Positions 7,393-10,696 of a DNA stretch of 10,696 nucleotides are shown here, piece after piece. This stretch comes from Planctomycetota bacterium. GTDB lineage: Bacteria; Planctomycetota; PUPC01; JACPCR01. The first letter of the stretch is position 1, and every line of letters begins with the position of its first letter. The position numbers and the translations under genes are program-made. Under the pieces are notes generated by a model. The model was not told the DNA's origin and did not search any database. It worked only from the letters and a program-made list of their open reading frames with translations. The stretch is taken from positions 1 through 10,696 of the forward strand of contig JASLXP010000609.1 of NCBI GenBank assembly GCA_030740295.1. The letters are read 5' to 3'.

Positions 7393-7477
7393 ATGGTCAA
7401 TGGTTGATGGCTAATGGTCGATGGTTCGGCAGCACTCATGTTCATGCTGGATGCTCGATGCACGGGCTGGATGTTTC
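7393..7477. repeat. Degenerate tandem heptamer arrays, ATGGNNN x5 and ATGCNNG x3
   Basis: The first array has ATGG at 7393, 7400, 7407, 7414 and 7421, an exact 7-base period with variable last three bases (units such as ATGGTCA, ATGGTTG, ATGGCTA). A second, offset array has ATGC at 7444, 7451 and 7458 (ATGCTGG, ATGCTCG, ATGCACG) and a stray ATGTTTC at 7471. The arrays fill the 5' leader of the kinase gene on the minus strand, ending 6 bases from its GTG start, and lie within the divergent intergenic region shared with the oxygenase gene. No convincing promoter could be placed for either gene in 7387-7617. Confidence 0.8.
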
Positions 7478-7617
7478 GAGTTGACTACCAATCTATACCA
7501 TCTTGTCCGTTTGAAGACTCCATAAGCTCTATAGGAATCGCATGATTCTGTCTGCGAGGATGCGGAGAACATACATTTCATCGGCTGTTCAAAGAAAAAG
7601 AAATCACTCGCATACCC

Positions 7618-8433
7618 ATGAACGAACTCCACGAACCCTACCCACTGACCGAAGCTCAGATCCAGCAATTCCGAGAGGACGGTTTCATCAAGCTCAAGAA
7701 CGTCTTTTCAAAAGTGGCCTTCGACAAGTACGCACCGACCATTACACGTCTGGTGCATGAGGAGAATCGCCTGGCCGGCCTCCCGATGGAAGAGCGGACT
7801 ACCTACCAGCAGGCGTTTATTCAGGTCGGCAACCTCTGGCGCAAGGACGAGACAGCGAAGGAATTCTCCTTCAGCAAACGGCTCGCACGCATCGCAACCG
7901 AGCTCATGGGGACTCGCGGCACACGCATGTATCACGACCAGGCTCTCTATAAGGAAGAGAGTGGCGGGTTCACGCCATGGCACGCGGACCAGCAGTATTG
8001 GCCCCTGGCGTCTGCGAAATCAGTGACAGCCTGGGTACCGTTTCAGCCCGTGCCCGTCGAGATGGGGCCGCTCTGTTTCGGGAAGGGAAGCCACATCAAA
8101 AATATCGGACGCGACCTGGAGATCAGCGACGAAAGCGAAGCTCTCATCCGCCAGTTGATCCGCGAGAACGGCATAGTGGAAGTGCTGGAACCTTTCGAAT
8201 GCGGCGAGGTAAGTTTTCACACCGGATGGACTCTGCATCGCGCCGGACCTAATACGAGTGGTCGTCCACGTGAAGTGCACACAGTCATCTTCATGGACAT
8301 CGACATGAAACTGGCTGAGCCAAAGAACGAGAATCAGGTGAACGATAGAAACGCGTTCGCACCCGGAATCGAGGTGGGAGAGATTATGGCCACTGAGATG
8401 AATCCAGTGCTCTATGAAGTACCCTCAGAATGA
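7618..8433 (+). CDS. Phytanoyl-CoA dioxygenase (PhyH) family Fe(II)/2-oxoglutarate oxygenase
   Basis: A 271-residue cytosolic double-stranded beta-helix oxygenase. The metal triad is visible: HAD in GFTPWHADQQYW (His122, Asp124) and the distal His207 in HTGWTLHRAGPN; Arg218 in RPREVHTVIFM follows at the expected distance to bind 2-oxoglutarate. The N terminus 'LTEAQIQQFREDGFIKLKNV' is the usual PhyH opening. Family members couple oxidation of 2-oxoglutarate to hydroxylation of lipids, amino-acid derivatives, natural products or sugar-linked substrates; the environmental subgroup this one resembles has no known substrate. The length is normal and the gene intact. The ATG start follows GCATACCC with no good Shine-Dalgarno sequence. 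It is transcribed divergently from the kinase and convergently with the heparinase-like remnant. A link to polysaccharide breakdown is only suggested by that neighbour. Confidence 0.88.
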   Translation: MNELHEPYPLTEAQIQQFREDGFIKLKNVFSKVAFDKYAPTITRLVHEENRLAGLPMEERTTYQQAFIQVGNLWRKDETAKEFSFSKRLARIATELMGTRGTRMYHDQALYKEESGGFTPWHADQQYWPLASAKSVTAWVPFQPVPVEMGPLCFGKGSHIKNIGRDLEISDESEALIRQLIRENGIVEVLEPFECGEVSFHTGWTLHRAGPNTSGRPREVHTVIFMDIDMKLAEPKNENQVNDRNAFAPGIEVGEIMATEMNPVLYEVPSE

Positions 8434-8464
8434 GGCATAGATCATTGCGTCCGGCCATCAACTC

Positions 8465-8893
8465 TCATCCATCTTCGAGTTCTAACCACCTTCGCCCCCC
8501 TTGATCCAGCTTTAGTACCCCTGCCCGGCCTTCGAATTGAATGCCTGCCGCCTCCACTTTTGTGGATTCGGGAAAGAGGAAGATCAGATGTCGCTTCTGG
8601 TCATCCCATTTGATCTCCACCACGCCGTTCTTCAATTCTCTTACTGCAGGTTCTTTATCAGTTCCTCTTCTCAGTGGATACAGCACGTATCCGAAATCGC
8701 CGCCCTCGTCCGATGATGCCTGGATGCGCGTCTGATCTTGGGGAAATTTCAGACTTCTTGGCTGGAAGTGGTGGAACTTTGAGGTGAGCGGCTTTGGTGG
8801 CTTCCTGAAAAAGAACAATGAAACATCGACGCTGAACTGGCCTTTCAGGAGCGCCATGTTGCCTTCGATTTTCTCGCTGCCCTTTTGGGCCAT
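8465..8893 (-). pseudogene. C-terminal remnant resembling a heparinase II/III-like protein
   Basis: The last 142 codons of a longer open frame (which runs back to 9178) have protein-like composition. Blocks include 'GQFSVDVSLFFF', 'TRIQASSDEGGDFGYVLYP', 'HLIFLFPES' and 'IQFEGRAGVLKLD'. This succession (short beta strands, a VLYP segment, then a closing EGRAGxLKL strand) resembles the C-terminal beta-sandwich end of large heparinase-like or polysaccharide-lyase-like proteins from environmental bacteria, which run to many hundreds of residues. The N-terminal catalytic part is absent: codons upstream of about 8893 look random in all minus-strand frames. No ribosome binding site precedes ATG 8893; a weak AAGG precedes the alternative ATG at 8857. 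It is therefore either a decayed 5'-truncated gene or a short orphan protein. The family link comes from recalled pattern, not alignment. Confidence 0.45.
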
Positions 8894-9235
8894 GGTCCAG
8901 ACGTTCGTGGTGCCTGGCCTGGCCGCCAGGCTTGATAGCACTGCCACCCCAAAAGAGCGTTTGGCGGCTTCCGAATGCCCTTGGCCAGAATTCCTCCTCT
9001 CTCCATCGTGTATCATAGATCTGTTCTCGCTGTCTCGGGGCTTTTGCCAGTGAGTCAGAGAGGTTTTACATTGGTGAGTCGATAAAATGCGAGGTATCCC
9101 TACCATATCAGTTCGGTTCATCCAGCCCAATTCTCTGACATTGAAACGCCCTGACGCGCCGCTATAATCCCCAGCCAACTTTAGAAAGCATTTACTTTAA
9201 AAAGTCTTTTGGAACTTTTACGAAAGGAGCACCAC
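8894..9235. other. Interval upstream of the Fe-S carrier gene
   Basis: About 340 bases between the heparinase-like remnant and the Fe-S carrier. The minus-strand frame stays open to 9178, but its translation here looks random. The only functional signals I can support are the promoter at 9141-9168 and the ribosome binding site at 9223-9229. A short GC-rich dyad, CCTGGCCTGGCCGCCAGG, lies near 8913-8930. Confidence 0.5.
9141..9168 (+). promoter_or_regulatory. Sigma70-type promoter for the A-type Fe-S carrier gene
   Basis: TTGAAA (9141-9146) and a perfect TATAAT (9163-9168) are separated by 16 bases, so transcription should start near 9175. That leaves an AT-rich leader of about 60 bases before the ATG at 9236. 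The ribosome binding site AAAGGAG (9223-9229) has a 6-base spacer. The GC-rich spacer context CCGC just before the -10 recurs before TATGAT at 10340, suggesting a shared promoter style. Confidence 0.8.
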
Positions 9236-9655
9236 ATGGCGCCCGAAGAATCCTCATCCGTATTGGAAGAGACGGCTGCTGAAGAAACCGCTGTTGAGGA
9301 AACGACCGAAGAGGAAGAATTCCCGCCGCTGCTGAAATTCACCCCGGTAGCGATTGAGGAAGTCAAACAGATCCTGAAAGAACAGGAGATGCCTGAAGAT
9401 ACCGTTCTCCGCGTCAAGATCCTCGGCGGCGGCTGCGCCGGTTTTCAGTACCACATGGGTCTCGAAGAAGAAGCCGGACCGACCGATGATGTCACCGAGA
9501 TGGACGGAGTTACCGTTGCTGTGGACGAATTCAGCGCCCAGTATCTCGACGGCGTCACCGTTGACTTCGTCGAAAGCATCGCCGGCCGCGGGTTCACCTT
9601 CGACAACCCCAACGCGCAATCCACATGCGGTTGCGGCTCGTCCTTTAACGCATAA
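9236..9655 (+). CDS. A-type iron-sulfur carrier (HesB/IscA/ErpA family)
   Basis: A 139-residue cytosolic scaffold/carrier that holds an Fe-S cluster and passes it to apo-enzymes. The three ligand cysteines are in place: Cys67 in GGGCAGFQY and Cys131/Cys133 in the C-terminal STCGCGSSF. The core (about 31-139) has the normal length and the motifs TPVAIEEVKQIL and DEFSAQYLDGVTVDFV. Unusual is an acidic N-terminal extension of about 28 residues, 12 of them Glu, with a pentapeptide repeat EETAA, EETAV, EETTE (residues 11-25). The ATG at 9236 is chosen because AAAGGAG lies 6 bases upstream; the open frame extends back to a TTG at 9209 without a ribosome binding site. It appears monocistronic: its own promoter is upstream and a hairpin terminator follows 21 bases after the stop. 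Which A-type subclass it belongs to (IscA, ErpA, SufA) cannot be decided. Confidence 0.95.
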   Translation: MAPEESSSVLEETAAEETAVEETTEEEEFPPLLKFTPVAIEEVKQILKEQEMPEDTVLRVKILGGGCAGFQYHMGLEEEAGPTDDVTEMDGVTVAVDEFSAQYLDGVTVDFVESIAGRGFTFDNPNAQSTCGCGSSFNA

Positions 9656-9676
9656 GACAATCGATTCCAAATCTCG

Positions 9677-9707
9677 AAGGGCATCTTCCGGAAGGGGGAT
9701 GCCCTTT
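9677..9707 (+). terminator. Hairpin terminator after the Fe-S carrier gene
   Basis: AAGGGCATC (9677-9685) pairs perfectly with GATGCCCTT (9698-9706) around a 12-base loop, 21 bases after the stop codon. The T-rich tail (TTTGTTGATCATTTTC) is interrupted, so it is a moderate intrinsic terminator. Confidence 0.7.
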
Positions 9708-9772
9708 GTTGATCATTTTCATTCGTAATCTTTGACCTTCTCTCAAGGCTGCCTTGCGGCCGCAACCGAATC

Positions 9773-9821
9773 GTGGCACGGCCGTCTCGGCCGTGATTCA
9801 CGGGCGGGACACCCGTGCCAC
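9773..9821. repeat. Double-hairpin dyad of the 'HGRDARAT' type
   Basis: Outer arms GTGGCACGG (9773-9781) and CCGTGCCAC (9813-9821) enclose two hairpins. The first is CACGGCCG/CGGCCGTG (9777-9784 and 9788-9795, 3-base loop); the second is CACGGG/CCCGTG (9799-9804 and 9812-9817, 7-base loop). The outer and inner pairings compete. Translations give 'HGRLGRDSRAGHPCH' on one strand and 'GTGVPPVNHGRDGRAT' on the other, a peptide pattern recalled from mispredicted ORFs in Verrucomicrobia-like and related genomes, so this is probably one copy of a dispersed element. Confidence 0.75.
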
Positions 9822-9865
9822 AATGTTCTCCGCACCACGCGAAGAGGACAGGCTGAGACCCTAGG

Positions 9866-9893
9866 ATTTTTCTCAGACTGCGCTGAGAAAAAT
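9866..9893. repeat. Perfect 11-bp stem-loop
   Basis: ATTTTTCTCAG (9866-9876) and CTGAGAAAAAT (9883-9893) pair perfectly around the 6-base loop ACTGCG. GGACA at 9846-9850 can further pair with TGTCC at 9894-9898. It has A/T runs on both sides of a GC-containing stem, so it could act as a bidirectional terminator, but no gene ends next to it. Confidence 0.65.
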
Positions 9894-9915
9894 TGTCCCT
9901 GCTGGCAGCGCTGAT

Positions 9916-9999
9916 TTTGGAGTGCGATGACTTGTCATCGCTTTCACTTTCTGAGGCTTTCAAGAGAGTGAAAGCGCCGACAAGTCGGCGCACTCCAAA
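9916..9999. repeat. Nested cruciform: long inverted repeat whose arms are themselves palindromes
   Basis: The 33-base arms (9916-9948 and 9967-9999) begin TTTGGAGTGCG / CGCACTCCAAA and end GCTTTCACT / AGTGAAAGC around an 18-base centre. Each arm contains its own hairpin: GCGATGAC-TT-GTCATCGC (9924-9941) and GCGCCGAC-AA-GTCGGCGC (9974-9991). The arms differ from each other only at positions that pair inside these small hairpins, so both small hairpins stay perfect. The TTTGGAGTGCG...CTTTC style is recalled as a dispersed intergenic element in Verrucomicrobia-like genomes. Confidence 0.85.
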
Positions 10000-10108
10000 G
10001 TACGCTCTCCTGGAATCGAAAATCTTTCTTAAGGGATCGGCTCAAAATTAAGTTGTCACTCCCGTGTTTGTTCTTGGCAAATCTCTGCTGCCCATGAGCA
10101 CAATTTCT

Positions 10109-10239
10109 GAATTAAGATTGACGATTGATGAATTCTGATTTTCGAAGTTTAAGCCATCCTCACCGTGCCTGTACGGAACGCGTTAGAATTTCTGCTCTGA
10201 ATTCAAAAATCAAAAACCATCAATCGTCATTCGTCATTC
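10109..10239. repeat. Facing pair of degenerate heptamer arrays forming an inverted repeat
   Basis: The left array has six 7-base units starting at 10109 to 10144, all beginning GA (for example GATTGAC, GATTGAT, GAATTCT). The right array reads the same way on the opposite strand, six units from 10239 down to 10198 (GAATGAC twice, then GATTGAT and others); five begin GA and one GG. The units stay in exact 7-base register. Bases 10118-10146 and 10202-10230 match at 24 of 29 positions as inverted copies. The spacer 10151-10197 shows no gene. Confidence 0.8.
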
Positions 10240-10281
10240 CAAGGCTGAAGTTGGCAGATTAATTTCAATCAGACTCCTAAG

Positions 10282-10304
10282 TTTGAGCGCCGTTAGCGCT
10301 TAAA
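10282..10304. other. Stem-loop upstream of the secreted-protein gene
   Basis: TTTGAGCGC (10282-10290) pairs with GCGCTTAAA (10296-10304) around CGTTA, with one G-T wobble. It lies 36 bases upstream of a possible -10 element. No poly-T tail follows on the plus strand, so the role is unclear. Confidence 0.4.
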
Positions 10305-10330
10305 GGCTGCCGGCACCTTCCCTATCCAGA

Positions 10331-10365
10331 TCCTTCCGCTATGATGTACCCGCGGCGGAAGGAGG
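10331..10365 (+). promoter_or_regulatory. Inverted repeat around a possible -10 and overlapping the ribosome binding site
   Basis: TCCTTCCGC (10331-10339) and GCGGAAGGA (10355-10363) are perfect 9-base inverted repeats. The 15-base centre starts with TATGAT (10340-10345), a good -10 hexamer, but no matching -35 is clear. The right arm covers most of the Shine-Dalgarno sequence AAGGAGG (10359-10365), which precedes the ATG by 4 bases. If TATGAT is the -10, the left arm is not transcribed and the repeat would act as DNA; otherwise it could fold in RNA and mask the ribosome binding site. Confidence 0.5.
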
Positions 10366-10369
10366 AATC

Positions 10370-10696
10370 ATGCTCAGACCAGGTACACTGCTCTTGTCAT
10401 CTCTCTTCGCGGCGTCGCTGTTCGCCGCCCCCGATAACTGGCCGACCAATCCTTACTGGGTCCACTCGGCTCCGCCTCACGGGCCAGGGCACAAGATTCA
10501 AATCGACGGGCTCCTGGCAAAGGTCGACAAGCAGAGCCTGGGCATCAAGGTAAATACCGATAAGCCGGACGTCGGGCGGCTCGGCACATACGCGGTCGGT
10601 GACCAGCTTTCCTGGCGGGTCGTCATGGGTGATATGAAGTCGCGGCTGTCGCTCAATCACAAAGGCAACGCTGGCAGTTTCTCCGCTAAGGTCTCC
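10370..10696 (+). CDS. Secreted protein of unknown function (5' part only)
   Basis: The first 109 codons of a gene that runs off the window. The start ATG at 10370 has a strong AAGGAGG 4 bases upstream. The protein opens with a signal-peptide-like stretch, MLRPGTLLLSSLFAASLFAA (n-region with Arg3, hydrophobic core 6-18, probable cleavage around residues 16-20), and has no lipobox cysteine, so it is likely periplasmic or extracellular. The mature part starts PDNWPTNPYWVHSAPPHGPG and continues with alternating hydrophobic/polar residues suggesting beta strands (KIQIDGLLAKVDKQSLGIKV, then GTYAVGDQLSWRVVM). I do not recognise the family; no cysteines or catalytic motif are visible in this part. 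Other ORFs overlapping it are shadows. Confidence 0.85.
   Translation, partial: MLRPGTLLLSSLFAASLFAAPDNWPTNPYWVHSAPPHGPGHKIQIDGLLAKVDKQSLGIKVNTDKPDVGRLGTYAVGDQLSWRVVMGDMKSRLSLNHKGNAGSFSAKVS

Larger units (their letters stand above)
9708..10369. other. Repeat-dense gene-free region
   Basis: About 660 bases between the terminator and the secreted-protein gene with no credible gene on either strand. Besides the dyads listed separately it has overlapping small palindromes at 9744-9765 (CAAGGCTGCCTTG and TTGCGGCCGCAA) and a hairpin at 10282-10304. Open frames here translate the repeats and have no ribosome binding sites. Confidence 0.7.

Noticed and set aside
7411..7668. Minus-strand ORF covering the divergent intergenic region
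   Set aside because: It overlaps the oxygenase start and ends in the heptamer array; no ribosome binding site or recognisable protein feature.
8984..9012. AGGAGG-like sequence on the minus strand (TTCCTCCTCTCTCC on the plus strand) as a start signal for the heparinase-like ORF
   Set aside because: No ATG, GTG or TTG lies at the right distance in the frame of the 8465-8893 ORF.
9254..9993. Minus-strand open frames across the Fe-S carrier gene and the following repeats
   Set aside because: They are shadows of the carrier gene and of the dyads; the 'HGTGVPPVNHGRDGRAT'-like peptide arises from translating the 9773-9821 repeat.

Overview
The window looks like a chromosomal stretch (roughly mid-50s % GC by eye) from an environmental, uncultured-type Gram-negative bacterium, possibly of the PVC superphylum or a neighbouring lineage such as Hydrogenedentota or Sumerlaeota. 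Three things suggest this: an OPT-like membrane protein of the DUF6785/DUF6784 type, an AraC-family regulator with a fused periplasmic-binding-protein-like sensor domain (XylR-like), and intergenic dyads of the kind often mistranslated as 'HGRDARAT'-type peptides in those genomes. This assignment is an inference from gene and repeat style; no rRNA or universal marker is present.

Layout. On the minus strand, 1-274 is the 5' part of a hotdog-fold acyl-CoA thioesterase. Next come a repeat-bearing gap (275-604), a polytopic membrane protein (605-2518) and the XylR-like regulator directly upstream of it (2688-3881). A compact minus-strand operon follows, transcribed in the order sensor histidine kinase (7386-5818), ComF-type phosphoribosyltransferase (5821-4931), dihydropteroate synthase folP (4934-4050); both junctions are 4-base ATGA stop/start overlaps. 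Divergent from the kinase is a plus-strand phytanoyl-CoA dioxygenase-like oxygenase (7618-8433). It converges on a minus-strand ORF (8465-8893) that resembles only the C-terminal end of a much larger heparinase-like protein. A well-formed sigma70-type promoter and strong ribosome binding site then drive an A-type iron-sulfur carrier (9236-9655), closed by a hairpin terminator. A gene-free stretch of about 700 bases is packed with inverted repeats, and the window ends in the start of a secreted protein of unknown function (10370-).

How the genes work together. The regulator probably controls the adjacent membrane protein; the two form a sensor-plus-transporter pair of a type common in sugar-scavenging bacteria. 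The kinase-comF-folP operon mixes signalling, a DNA-uptake-type phosphoribosyltransferase and folate synthesis. The tight overlaps argue for translational coupling, but I see no single pathway that unites them.

The most unusual feature is in the spaces between genes. Degenerate tandem arrays with an exact 7-base period, but with different sequence families, occur in at least four places (277-311, about 494-513, 7393-7477, 10109-10239). Two of them sit directly against start codons that lack a Shine-Dalgarno sequence. A nested cruciform at 9916-9999 shows paired substitutions that preserve its small hairpins. I found no defence system, prophage, transposase, CRISPR array, tRNA or rRNA.
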